Shown here piece by piece: positions 9,632 to 17,552 of a stretch of 64,000 nt of DNA (its first letter is position 1; every line of letters starts with the position of its first letter). The position numbers were made by a program, and so were the translations under genes. The DNA comes from Epilithonimonas mollis (GTDB lineage: Bacteria > Bacteroidota > Bacteroidia > Flavobacteriales > Weeksellaceae): positions 124,001 through 188,000 of the forward strand of contig NZ_FRAM01000004.1 in NCBI RefSeq assembly GCF_900142325.1. The letters run 5' to 3'. The notes below the pieces were generated by a model. It was not told the origin of the DNA, made no database searches, and was given only the letters and a program-made list of their open reading frames with translations.

Positions 9632-11185
9632 ATGAAAAATAAAAGAATTATATCTAAGACTTTCTCGGTCATTATGCTTACAGGTTTAAGTCTTGGAAGT
9701 ATAAATTGTACAGGGGATTACATTGGCGATGTAGAAAACATAGGCTCATTCGATGATGTTAATTATTTCAAGACAGAAGATCAGTGTCTTAGCGCAACAG
9801 CATCTGTGTACGATAAAATGAAAAAATATGCTGGTGGATTCGAGAATATGGTAACATTTTTTAACGCTGGCTCTGATGATTTTTATGCTGGTGGGGGTAG
9901 TTCAACAGATGGTGCCGGCATCCAAGGATTTAATAATTATACTATTAATCCTATCATTATGCCTGCTAGCTACTGGAAAGATTTTTATCAAGGTGTGGCT
10001 AATGCCAATTGGGTTTTAGAGAGAATGCCTGATGCTCCTGTTTCCGAAAATTTTAAGAAACGAATTATAGCGGAAGTAACAGTTTTAAGGTCACTATACT
10101 ATTTTGAACTTGTTAAGATGTTTGGGAATGTTCCACTCATTTTAAAGAGAATTAGCTCGAACGATGATTACTGGAACATACCTCAAACACCTAAGCAGGA
10201 GGTTTATAATCAAATTGAAAATGATATCCTAGCAGTAGTAAATGATTTGCCAATGACTGTAGGAGGTGCTGAGAATGGTAGAATTACCCAAGGAGCAGCC
10301 AGAGCAATACTTGGAAAAATCTATTTGTACGACAAAAAGAATACAGAAGCAGCGGCTCAATTTGCACAAGTGAATGGTACACCTGGACAGACCAGTCAAT
10401 ATGGTTACAAATTAGTAGACAATTATAATAAACTTTTTGAACTTTCTGAGGTATCTCCAGGTAAATATGAGTATAATAAGTTTACCAGTGAATCAATACT
10501 TGAAGCGGTGTATACTAATGCAGGTATGTCAGACTGGAGTTTTTGGGGTCAAGGTAAAGATGAAGGTAACTCTATTTGTATAATGACAGGTCCAAGATCA
10601 TACAATTTGGCTTCGGGTAGTAATGCACCTGATATAGTATCTGGATGGGCATTTAATACGGTAAGTGAAAATCTTTTTAATTTTATGCAGAATGATCCGA
10701 GAGCAGATATTACTATACTAAATGCAAAACAGTTACAAACTGATGGTAAAATAACGTATTCGCCAGCTTATGCTGATACAGGTTATTTTCTCAAAAAATA
10801 TGCACCTTTCAGAAAAGGAGTATCTGATCTTCCTGGTTCAATGGAACTTAATTTTAGACAGAATTACATAGTAATACGCTTAGCAGATAGTTATCTTATG
10901 GAAGCAGAATCCTTAGGAGGAACAGGTACAAGGGCACAAGCATTACTTGATGCTGTTAGAGCAAGGGTCGGACTTCCATCAGTGCCGGTTAGTATGCAGG
11001 CAATAAAAGATGAACGTAGAAAAGAATTGGCCGGCGAAGGCCACAGATGGTTTGATCTGGTAAGATGGGGAGATGCTCCTTCTGCTTTATCATCTAAAGG
11101 ATTTGTAACTAACAAAAATGAAGTTTTACCAATTCCTTATGCAGAGCTATTGAATACAGCTTTAAAGCAAAATCAGAATTACTAA
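9632..11185 (+). CDS. SusD/RagB-type outer membrane glycan-binding lipoprotein
   Basis: A 517-residue protein that acts as the lid on SusC. The lipoprotein signal ends at Cys26 (LGSINC). The SusD-like N-terminal TPR region (about 60-230) includes the family motif AEVTVLRSLYYFELVKMFGN, and the C-terminal half carries the conserved ERRKELAGEGHRWFDLVRWG motif near 460. The gap to susC is 12 bases and to the next gene 13 bases, so the three are co-transcribed. Confidence 0.97.
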   Translation: MKNKRIISKTFSVIMLTGLSLGSINCTGDYIGDVENIGSFDDVNYFKTEDQCLSATASVYDKMKKYAGGFENMVTFFNAGSDDFYAGGGSSTDGAGIQGFNNYTINPIIMPASYWKDFYQGVANANWVLERMPDAPVSENFKKRIIAEVTVLRSLYYFELVKMFGNVPLILKRISSNDDYWNIPQTPKQEVYNQIENDILAVVNDLPMTVGGAENGRITQGAARAILGKIYLYDKKNTEAAAQFAQVNGTPGQTSQYGYKLVDNYNKLFELSEVSPGKYEYNKFTSESILEAVYTNAGMSDWSFWGQGKDEGNSICIMTGPRSYNLASGSNAPDIVSGWAFNTVSENLFNFMQNDPRADITILNAKQLQTDGKITYSPAYADTGYFLKKYAPFRKGVSDLPGSMELNFRQNYIVIRLADSYLMEAESLGGTGTRAQALLDAVRARVGLPSVPVSMQAIKDERRKELAGEGHRWFDLVRWGDAPSALSSKGFVTNKNEVLPIPYAELLNTALKQNQNY

Positions 11186-11198
11186 TAAGCATAGATTT

Positions 11199-12083
11199 AT
11201 GAAAACAAAAATATTTAACAATAAGTTATTACTCGTTCTTTCGTTTGCAATAACAACTTCATCTTGTATACCAGATACAATAGACAGCGATGGAAACGGA
11301 CTTACTCCGACCAACTCAGATGCATCTTTCACAGTAACAAAGACATCTGAAAACCATTATAGGTTAACGGCATCGAATAATAATTACATTCAGTCAAAAT
11401 GGGATCTGAATATCGGAACATTTTCTCCCGGTCCAAATGTTTATGACATTTTCTTACCCGATGAAGGAAAATATGAAATCAAGCATCAGATTATCGGACA
11501 AGGTGGTATTGTTGGCGGAACAGCCAGCCAGACCATTACAGTGCCTGTACGGGATCCAAAGGCTGGAAACCTTATTAAAGGTGGTAAATTCGCAGATGCA
11601 GCTGATGTTGCTATGTGGACTTTAACATTTCCAAATCCGTCTAGCACAGCTCTTTGGACTTGGGGAACTGAGAGTGCAACTTTTACATCGTCTGGATGGA
11701 ACAGAAATGTTATGTATCAGGCTGTAGAAGTAGTTGAAGGCACAAAATACCAGGCTGATGCTATCGTAAGTTCAAAATCCGGTGTATCAGATTCCTGGTT
11801 TGAAATCTACGTCGGTTATAAAAAACCAACTGCAAATGAAGATTATACTGGTGACGGAAATGATTCTACTTGGTTAAGAGGTATAAATACCTGGGCAGGA
11901 AGTGGCAAAGACCCTTTTGATAAAGCAAAGATATCTGTTGTCGGATCCAAGAATGCTAATAATCCTGAAGGTATTTTCACAGCCACTAAAACAGGTACAG
12001 CATATTTTGCCATCAGATCCGGTGGTAATGATATGAAGGACGGAATTTCTATTACCAGTGTAGAATTCCGAGGTGTGAACTAA
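11199..12083 (+). CDS. surface glycan-binding-type lipoprotein (SusE-position)
   Basis: A 294-residue lipoprotein (Cys23 in TTSSC) with two beta-rich parts: an Ig/PKD-like domain about 45-115, then a carbohydrate-binding-module-like jelly roll about 125-294 that begins NLIKGGKFAD and contains several Trp residues (MWTLTF, LWTWGTE, DSTWLRG, NTWAG) suited to stacking on sugars. Its place directly after susD is where surface glycan-binding proteins are usually encoded. Binding to glucan is inferred. Confidence 0.8.
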   Translation: MKTKIFNNKLLLVLSFAITTSSCIPDTIDSDGNGLTPTNSDASFTVTKTSENHYRLTASNNNYIQSKWDLNIGTFSPGPNVYDIFLPDEGKYEIKHQIIGQGGIVGGTASQTITVPVRDPKAGNLIKGGKFADAADVAMWTLTFPNPSSTALWTWGTESATFTSSGWNRNVMYQAVEVVEGTKYQADAIVSSKSGVSDSWFEIYVGYKKPTANEDYTGDGNDSTWLRGINTWAGSGKDPFDKAKISVVGSKNANNPEGIFTATKTGTAYFAIRSGGNDMKDGISITSVEFRGVN

Positions 12084-12107
12084 TTTTTTCTTATCATATT
12101 CTTAGGG

Positions 12108-12140
12108 TGAAAGGGGTGTAATAGCCTCTTTCATTTTTCT
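12108..12140 (+). terminator. hairpin terminator or attenuator between the sus genes and the glycosidases
   Basis: Arms TGAAAGGGG (12108-12116) and CCTCTTTCA (12125-12133) form a nine-pair stem with one G-U pair, followed by a T-rich run. It would lower read-through from susCD into the GH30-GH16 genes, so these may have their own promoter in the 164-base gap (a TAACTTTT at about 12160 is one mismatch from the -7 consensus). Confidence 0.7.
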
Positions 12141-12247
12141 TTTTTAATACGAAATATTGTAACTTTTAAGAAAGCTGTGGTGAAACCAAGATTTCAAAAC
12201 AATTTTCCTTAAATCTTTAAAGAATATTTCCTAAAAATCTAATAAAA

Positions 12248-13708
12248 ATGTACAATAATAAAATTTTTCCAAACAAATTATTCTTTGTTGGTGTGAGCTT
12301 TTTCTCTCTTTTATTTTGTCAGAGCAATAGTGTGGATGACCAGACAGGCAATCCTGAAAATAATGGAGAAGACAACAGCAATTACGCCGCGGCAAGTGTC
12401 TGGATCACCAAAGCTGATGAAACTGCAAAACTTCAGAAACAACCTGATATTTTTTTCAAAAACGCTTCCAATAATTATCAGACTATTGATATTGACTTGG
12501 GACAAAAATTCCAGACTATTGATGGGTTCGGTTATACATTGACAGGTGGGAGTGTACAGGTAATCAATCAATTATCTGCTACTAAAAAAGAAGAACTGTT
12601 ACAGGATCTTTTTTCTGACAAGGAAAATTCTATCGGTGTGAGTTATCTGAGACTGAGCATTGGCGCGTCTGATCTTAACTCAGATGTTTTTTCTTATAAT
12701 GATCTACCAGCTGGCCAGACTGATTTGACTTTAGCAAATTTTTCTATGTCAAAAGATCAGGCTGTCATCGATATGCTAAAAAAGATTCTGACTATCAATC
12801 CAAGTATCAAAATCATTGCTACGCCATGGTCGCCTCCGGTCTGGATGAAAGATAACGGAAGTAGTATAGGCGGAAGTCTTAAGCCTGAATATTACAGTGT
12901 TTATGCCCAATATTTTGTTAAATATATTCAAGGTATGAAAGCTCAAGGTATCACAATTGATGCGATTACTCCTCAGAACGAGCCTTTGCATCCTGGAAAT
13001 AATCCCAGTATGTACATGACTTCTGCGCAACAGGGAGAATTTATCAAAAATCATCTAGGACCTGCTTTTAAAACAGCAAATATCAACACAAAAATCATCC
13101 TTTACGATCATAACTGCGACAAGCCAGATTATCCAATGGATATCCTTGCAGATCCTGAAGCTGCAAAATATGTCGATGGCTCAGCATTCCATCTATATGC
13201 AGGAAATATAAATGTTCTCAGCAATGTTCATTTGGCTTATCCTGATAAGAATCTTTACTTCACAGAACAATGGACAGGTTCCAATTCATCTTTCGCAGGT
13301 GACCTTATCTGGCATATCAAAAATGTAATCATCGGTTCCACAAGAAACTGGAGTAAGGTGGCTCTGGAATGGAATCTTGCTAATGATGCTTCATTCAATC
13401 CTCATACAACAGGCGGTTGTACAGAATGCAAGGGAGCTGTTACCATTAATTCCAGCGGGACATTCACAAAAAATGTGGCTTATTATATCATCGCTCAGGC
13501 TTCCAAATTCGTTCCACAGGGTTCTCAGAGAATTGCCTCTACACAGCCCGGAAATCTTAGTTCGGTTGCATTCTTGAGACCGGACGGAAAAGTTGCATTA
13601 ATAGTTCTGAATGAAGGTGATAATATTGAAAATTTCAATATCAGGTACAATAATAAAAATGCTGCCACTCTGATTAATGCTAAAACTGTAGCTACATTTG
13701 TCTTTTAA
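12248..13708 (+). CDS. GH30-family glycoside hydrolase, likely endo-beta-1,6-glucanase
   Basis: A 486-residue exported enzyme, with a lipobox-like SLLFC at Cys24. The TIM-barrel catalytic region (about 75-400) carries the GH30 acid/base Glu245 (TPQNEPLHPG) and nucleophile Glu340 (YFTEQWTG), as well as the family motifs DGFGYTLTGG and TPWSPPVWMKDNG. A short beta-sandwich closes the C-terminus. GH30 also includes glucosylceramidases and xylanases; the GH16 neighbour and the SusCD pair favour beta-1,6-linked glucan side chains. Likely co-transcribed with the GH16 gene 12 bases downstream. Confidence 0.92.
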   Translation: MYNNKIFPNKLFFVGVSFFSLLFCQSNSVDDQTGNPENNGEDNSNYAAASVWITKADETAKLQKQPDIFFKNASNNYQTIDIDLGQKFQTIDGFGYTLTGGSVQVINQLSATKKEELLQDLFSDKENSIGVSYLRLSIGASDLNSDVFSYNDLPAGQTDLTLANFSMSKDQAVIDMLKKILTINPSIKIIATPWSPPVWMKDNGSSIGGSLKPEYYSVYAQYFVKYIQGMKAQGITIDAITPQNEPLHPGNNPSMYMTSAQQGEFIKNHLGPAFKTANINTKIILYDHNCDKPDYPMDILADPEAAKYVDGSAFHLYAGNINVLSNVHLAYPDKNLYFTEQWTGSNSSFAGDLIWHIKNVIIGSTRNWSKVALEWNLANDASFNPHTTGGCTECKGAVTINSSGTFTKNVAYYIIAQASKFVPQGSQRIASTQPGNLSSVAFLRPDGKVALIVLNEGDNIENFNIRYNNKNAATLINAKTVATFVF

Positions 13709-13720
13709 ACATTTTTAATA

Positions 13721-14515
13721 ATGAAAATTTATTTCCCGATTCTTTGCAGCCTTATATTATCTGTTTCAATTTCCTGTTCGAGTATAAAAGATAATCGTGT
13801 TCTGATCTGGCAGGACGAATTCTCAAAACCTGAGATTGATGATACCAAATGGACATTGGAAACCGGAGGGCATGGTTTCGGAAACAATGAACTTCAGTTT
13901 TATACCAAAGAGCGTAGAGAAAATGCAAGGGTAGAAGACGGTCATCTTATCATCGAAGCCAGAAAAGAAAAATGGAAAAAAAATGATTATACTTCAGCAA
14001 AACTAATTACAAAAAAAACATTTCCTTTCCAGTATGGAAGTATAGAAGTCCGTGCAAAATTACCAAAAGGAAAGGGAACCTGGCCTGCAATATGGATGCT
14101 GAGTGACAATATGAAAGAATGGCCGGACGACGGCGAAATCGATATTATGGAACATGTTGGCTACAACGAAGGTTTTATCCATGCATCTGTTCATACGAAA
14201 AAGTATAACCATGTCCTGGGCACTCAGAAAACAGATACCATATTTGTGAAAGATGCAACGCAGAAATTTCACATTTACAGAGCCGACTGGACACCGCAAA
14301 AGATTGACATATACGTTGATAATATAAAATATTTCACTTATACTAAATCAGAAGAAGGTAAAGATGCATGGCCATTTGACAGTCCTTTTTACCTGATACT
14401 AAATCAGGCTGTTGGCGGAACATGGGGTGGGAAAGAAGGTTTGGATTCCAGCATATATCCACAAAAATTTTTAATTGATTATGTCAGAATATACAAATTC
14501 AGAGATGATCAATGA
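13721..14515 (+). CDS. GH16-family beta-glucanase (laminarinase-like)
   Basis: A 264-residue lipoprotein (SISC, Cys19) with a single GH16 jelly-roll domain. The catalytic ExDxxE signature is intact at E139, D141 and E144 (GEIDIMEHVGY), and the usual GH16 features are present: SAKLITKKTFPFQYG, WPAIWML and a C-terminal IDYVRIYK strand. Enzymes with this loop arrangement mostly cut beta-1,3- or mixed-linkage glucans. With GH30 and GH3 it forms a full set for laminarin or fungal cell-wall glucan. Confidence 0.93.
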   Translation: MKIYFPILCSLILSVSISCSSIKDNRVLIWQDEFSKPEIDDTKWTLETGGHGFGNNELQFYTKERRENARVEDGHLIIEARKEKWKKNDYTSAKLITKKTFPFQYGSIEVRAKLPKGKGTWPAIWMLSDNMKEWPDDGEIDIMEHVGYNEGFIHASVHTKKYNHVLGTQKTDTIFVKDATQKFHIYRADWTPQKIDIYVDNIKYFTYTKSEEGKDAWPFDSPFYLILNQAVGGTWGGKEGLDSSIYPQKFLIDYVRIYKFRDDQ

Positions 14516-14563
14516 TTAACCAATTATAATTCTTTACAGATTATATATTTAAGGGTTTTTTAG

Positions 14564-14590
14564 AACAGCAGCTTTCGCTGCTGTTTCTAT
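14564..14590. terminator. bidirectional hairpin terminator
   Basis: Arms AACAGCAGC (14564-14572) and GCTGCTGTT (14577-14585) with loop TTTC, followed by T-rich sequence on + and preceded by a partly A-rich stretch for the minus direction. It separates the GH16 gene from the convergent lipoprotein gene. Confidence 0.85.
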
Positions 14591-15093
14591 TTTATCACAT
14601 TGCAGTCAGCCGGTGCCAATCTGCGACCTTTAGAATAATTAACGGATTTCCCTGATAGATATTTTTGCTGGGAAGAGCTGTTATCAGAATATTCGCCAAT
14701 ACCTTCCAGTAAAACGCCGCTGTCTTGGAGAAAATAAACTTCCTGTTCACTGATCATACCTTCAGAAGCGAATTTATAGTTGAGTTTCAAAGTATCACCT
14801 GATATTTTTCCGCTTATATCACCTGTGGATGAGTCTTTTTCAAAATTTTTGTAAATTAGTTTACCGGACACATTTCCGTTTGTAATTTTATATTTCATCA
14901 TCAGAGAATCTTTTCCAATTACATTCAGATAGCAGTAATCTGTATTTTCCTTATTTTCAATCACATTTTTCTCATGATCATGAATCGCCAGTGTGTCGGG
15001 TTTTCTGTTTTCAACGTTCATTTGTTTTCCATCATTTTTTTCACAGGACATAACAAGTGAAATCGTTAATAAAATAAAAAAAAGCTTTTTCAT
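14587..15093 (-). CDS. lipoprotein of unknown function
   Basis: A 168-residue protein with a lipoprotein signal (LVMSC, Cys17). The mature part has a charged linker (20-45) followed by a repeated-strand pattern with alternating Gly/Lys/Asp (MKYKITNGNVSGKL, TGDISGKISGDTLKLNYKF), consistent with a small lipocalin-like or beta-sandwich fold. No family recognised with certainty. It is the last host gene before the dif site on the left side and one of only three host genes on the minus strand there. Confidence 0.75.
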   Translation of the reverse strand: MKKLFFILLTISLVMSCEKNDGKQMNVENRKPDTLAIHDHEKNVIENKENTDYCYLNVIGKDSLMMKYKITNGNVSGKLIYKNFEKDSSTGDISGKISGDTLKLNYKFASEGMISEQEVYFLQDSGVLLEGIGEYSDNSSSQQKYLSGKSVNYSKGRRLAPADCNVIK

Positions 15094-15187
15094 ATCAGTT
15101 TATTTTGAATAATAACTAATGAGAAAATATTATACCAAAATCTCATGGATTAGAGCATAACAAAAGAATAAATATTGTAATTATAAA

Positions 15188-15215
15188 AAGTCCTATAATT
15201 TATAAATTGTTAAAT
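15188..15215 (+). other. left dif-like att site of the prophage (attL)
   Basis: A 28-bp XerCD-type site: XerC-side arm AAGTCCTATAA, six-base centre TTTATA, XerD-side arm AATTGTTAAAT. It shares GTCCTATAATTTATA (15190-15204) with the right site at 23763-23790, then differs in the first three bases of the XerD arm. The left arm should be host and the right arm phage DNA (inference from the recombination geometry). Confidence 0.8.
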
Positions 15216-15351
15216 AGTAATAGATTGATTTTTAGAATTTTAATCCAATGTTAACAACTTTTAAAAAGTGTGTTGTTTTGTAAATGAGTGTTTACAGGTG
15301 TAAATGTATAAAAAATTATTATTCAAAAAGATAAAAAAAAAAAAATGCAAA
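15216..15351. other. non-coding left end of the prophage
   Basis: No ORF of note. It holds the inverted repeat TGTAAA-N6-TTTACA (about 15279-15296) with a third partial copy (GTGTAAATG) just after. In the circular phage this stretch would lie directly upstream of the early operon, across the att site. Confidence 0.4.
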
Positions 15352-15372
15352 AAGCCCCGATTAACGAGGCTT
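15352..15372 (-). terminator. terminator of the prophage late operon
   Basis: On the minus strand, arms AAGCCTCG and CGGGGCTT with a five-base loop and one mismatch are followed by a T-rich tract. It overlaps the last codons of the 75-residue ORF and ends the leftward transcription unit. Confidence 0.65.
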
Positions 15373-15588
15373 GGCAGGGATAAATTGTCCTTTATGATAT
15401 CTTTTTAGGAAGTTTTGAGAACGTCGATTATAGCAATTAAAGTAGGACCAATCTCTATATTTTGAATTGTTGAGCCAAATACTAGCTTTGTATAGATTGT
15501 CGCAATACTCAATTTTACATATCTGATTATTTTGTTGATCAAATACGATAATAGAATAATCGTTCTTATTTTTCCAAATATTTTCCAT
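15361..15588 (-). CDS. small prophage protein, unknown
   Basis: A 75-residue soluble-looking protein, basic at its C-terminus and rich in Asn, Tyr and Trp (YRDWSYFNCYNRR). It is last in the leftward phage operon, with its start 5 bases after the preceding stop. A second frame over the same region (15405-15593) also starts here, but spacing and continuation to the terminator favour this one. Function unknown. Confidence 0.55.
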   Translation of the reverse strand: MENIWKNKNDYSIIVFDQQNNQICKIEYCDNLYKASIWLNNSKYRDWSYFNCYNRRSQNFLKRYHKGQFIPAKPR

Positions 15589-15593
15589 TTCAT

Positions 15594-15830
15594 TTACCTT
15601 TTTTCGGTAGGGTCTTTATCATTTAGATACTCATCAAATGACTGTTCATAGTCGGCTTTTCTAGCTTTAACCCTCAACTTTTTATAAAGCCATTCAATCC
15701 CGAAAATACCAACCTGTAAAAGCAATTGAGCAAACACTAAATGGTATTGCGGAGGAATAGCCATTGGAGATACCATTGCAAAGGTTGTACTCAAAGGGTG
15801 AGAGTTTACAAACTTAATTAAAGCTTCCAT
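15594..15830 (-). CDS. small prophage membrane-associated protein
   Basis: A 78-residue protein beginning MEALIKFVNSHP, with a hydrophobic stretch (about 12-45, including FAQLLLQVGIFGIEWLY) followed by a strongly charged tail (KKLRVKARK...DPTEKR). An upstream ATG at 15869 would give 91 residues but overlaps the preceding 39-residue ORF, whose stop is 1 base before the ATG at 15830, so the shorter form is chosen. It could be a holin-like or virion membrane protein; neither can be shown. Confidence 0.55.
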   Translation of the reverse strand: MEALIKFVNSHPLSTTFAMVSPMAIPPQYHLVFAQLLLQVGIFGIEWLYKKLRVKARKADYEQSFDEYLNDKDPTEKR

Positions 15831-15831
15831 A

Positions 15832-15951
15832 TTATTGACATCCACAGTCTGGACTTTTTCCCTGTACATTAAACTTAATGCCGTTTAGTTTGTAAAATAC
15901 AAATGCAAGGCAAGCGAAGATTATTAAATCTTTTTTAGTGATATTTTTCAT
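15832..15951 (-). CDS. 39-residue prophage membrane peptide
   Basis: Starts MKNITKKDLIIFACLAFVFYK, giving one membrane span, and ends SPDCGCQ with a CxC pair. Its stop abuts the start of the following gene. Short but in register with the operon: lysine-rich start, one hydrophobic helix, tight spacing. Candidate virion membrane peptide or lysis accessory. Confidence 0.5.
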   Translation of the reverse strand: MKNITKKDLIIFACLAFVFYKLNGIKFNVQGKSPDCGCQ

Positions 15952-15969
15952 TGTTTATTTGATTTGAGG

Positions 15970-16605
15970 TTATTTAATATAATAGCGAGTTTCGCCAGTA
16001 TCAGGGAAATAAACAGAACTTCCCTTTAGTTGTCCGGAATTTCTAAGAGCAACAACAACTTTGTTTAAAGCTTCATTATTTCCGTTTGAGGGTTTTATAT
16101 GTGCGCCTTTACATTCTTTGAAAATTGCGATATCGGAAGCTAAATACCCGGAGGATATCTTAACAGCAGAACCATAATTTAATCTTATTAAATCGAGGTC
16201 ACGCATTAATCTATCATAATTTGCGATATAAGTTCCATTGGTTGGCCGTGGATAGTTTCCAAAGTATTCGTTTGCTTTGAAATACTCATAATCTCTAATT
16301 GTACCAGAGTACAAATCCTGTCCGTTTCCTTGCTGATCTACGGTATCTTCAAAACCCGAGTTATCATTTCCTTTGACAGTTTGATCAGAATCACCAAAGC
16401 CGGTTCCGGCTGAAAAGATATCAAAGATTGATTTGAACCAATCTGCAAAACTTGATTTGTTACCAGTTCCTAAGGATAATGAACGGATGGCCATAAATCC
16501 AATATAGAGTAAAACCCCTATAATAGAGTAGTAGATCAACCCCTGCCAGTCGGCAGAGGATGAAGATGAATTATTTTTTTTGACTGAACGTCTATTTTTA
16601 TACAT
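15970..16605 (-). CDS. prophage membrane-anchored protein with a degenerate M15-peptidase-like C-terminus
   Basis: A 211-residue protein: basic Ser-rich N-terminus, one membrane span about 22-44, a Gly/Ser/Asn-rich spacer (45-105), then a C-terminal domain (about 110-211). That domain resembles peptidase M15/YcbK folds (LMRDLDLIRLNYG, ISSGYLASD, LRNSGQLKGSSVYF). The zinc-binding positions are mostly gone: the usual SGYR..N and HxDxR motifs are absent and only one candidate His (GAHIKP) remains. It is therefore likely a structural rather than enzymatic version, perhaps at a virion vertex (inference). First gene of the leftward unit after the two opposed cargo genes. Confidence 0.65.
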   Translation of the reverse strand: MYKNRRSVKKNNSSSSSADWQGLIYYSIIGVLLYIGFMAIRSLSLGTGNKSSFADWFKSIFDIFSAGTGFGDSDQTVKGNDNSGFEDTVDQQGNGQDLYSGTIRDYEYFKANEYFGNYPRPTNGTYIANYDRLMRDLDLIRLNYGSAVKISSGYLASDIAIFKECKGAHIKPSNGNNEALNKVVVALRNSGQLKGSSVYFPDTGETRYYIK

Positions 16606-16656
16606 TTGGAATATTATTTGAATTAGTTATTTTAACAAATTTTTAACTTTTTAATC

Positions 16657-17205
16657 ATGAAAAAATTATTATTACTTTTTAGCCTTTCGGCTTTTACTAT
16701 CGGTTTTTCTCAGTCTAAAGATTTTTACTTTCAAGACTTAAGAGAAAAAGTTTTATTAACAAATGCCCACAACAATTTTAAGTATGAACCAGATAAAGTA
16801 GTATTATATGGAAAATGTATAAAATATGCATTTGGATATAATTTTAATACAATGAGAATTTTTAATAACACAGTTAAATCAAATCCTTGGGATAATTGTG
16901 ATGAATGCAAACAAAAAATTAAATTACAATGTGAATCACTTTTAACAATAGGTCAAAGATTTTATCCTCAACAAATGAATATGGAAGCAGATTATTCAGA
17001 TGAAGTATTAAAAGCAATTACAACAGATATAAAAAATGATAAAAATTCAATACCTAAAGAATATGTAACCGAAGTTGCAAGATGTTTAAATTATAAGAAA
17101 GGAATTCTTTATAAAAACATGACATTTATAACAAAGAAAACAGGATTATTAAGCAACGAGACAGATACAAAAGACTGTAATTTTATACTAAATCTAAGAC
17201 CATAA
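16657..17205 (+). CDS. prophage cargo: secreted protein of unknown function
   Basis: A 182-residue protein with a clear Sec signal (MKKLLLLFSLSAFTIGFSQ). The mature part has cysteines in a DNCDECK pair and several singles that could form disulfides. It is on the strand opposite to nearly all other phage genes and very AT-rich, which is typical of lysogenic-conversion (moron) genes. A periplasmic or outer-membrane role is inferred from the signal only. Confidence 0.75.
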   Translation: MKKLLLLFSLSAFTIGFSQSKDFYFQDLREKVLLTNAHNNFKYEPDKVVLYGKCIKYAFGYNFNTMRIFNNTVKSNPWDNCDECKQKIKLQCESLLTIGQRFYPQQMNMEADYSDEVLKAITTDIKNDKNSIPKEYVTEVARCLNYKKGILYKNMTFITKKTGLLSNETDTKDCNFILNLRP

Positions 17206-17207
17206 AA

Positions 17208-17552
17208 ATGAAAAATTTACTTTTAATTTTATTAATTATACCGATTTTAACACTTAGTCAATCTAAAGACGTTAACAAAAAAGAAGCATTAATAGCATTT
17301 AAAAATTCTGATGTTAGAAAAAAATTAAAAATTCCTATATCTCAATTTAAGTTTACTTATAAACAAATATTTGACGGAGAAAAACACAACTATAAAAAAG
17401 CAATTGGTTTTAGTAACAAAAACTCAAAAGAATTTTTAAATAAAGTATTATTTGTTTACGAAAACTGGCATGGAAATGATAGAGAAATTATTTTAACATT
17501 TTCAAAACAAGATTTAATTAAAGAATATGAAAATTTTAATAAACTACCTTAA
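17208..17552 (+). CDS. prophage cargo: second secreted protein of unknown function
   Basis: A 114-residue protein with a signal peptide (MKNLLLILLIIPILTLSQ). The mature region is Lys/Asn-rich and contains KNSDVRKKLKIP and VYENWHG, with no family recognised. The start is 2 bases after the preceding stop, so the pair is co-transcribed. Its 3' end overlaps the convergent lysozyme-like gene by 17 bases. Confidence 0.7.
   Translation: MKNLLLILLIIPILTLSQSKDVNKKEALIAFKNSDVRKKLKIPISQFKFTYKQIFDGEKHNYKKAIGFSNKNSKEFLNKVLFVYENWHGNDREIILTFSKQDLIKEYENFNKLP

Noticed and set aside
15119-15145. TGAGA ... TCTCA pair upstream of the lipoprotein gene
   Set aside because: Arms are in the opposite order and 17 bases apart, so not the same operator as at susC and bglX.
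15094-15187. Inclusion of the 168-residue lipoprotein gene in the prophage
   Set aside because: It lies outside the left dif-like site and is separated by an AT-rich spacer; its terminator pairs with the GH16 gene.
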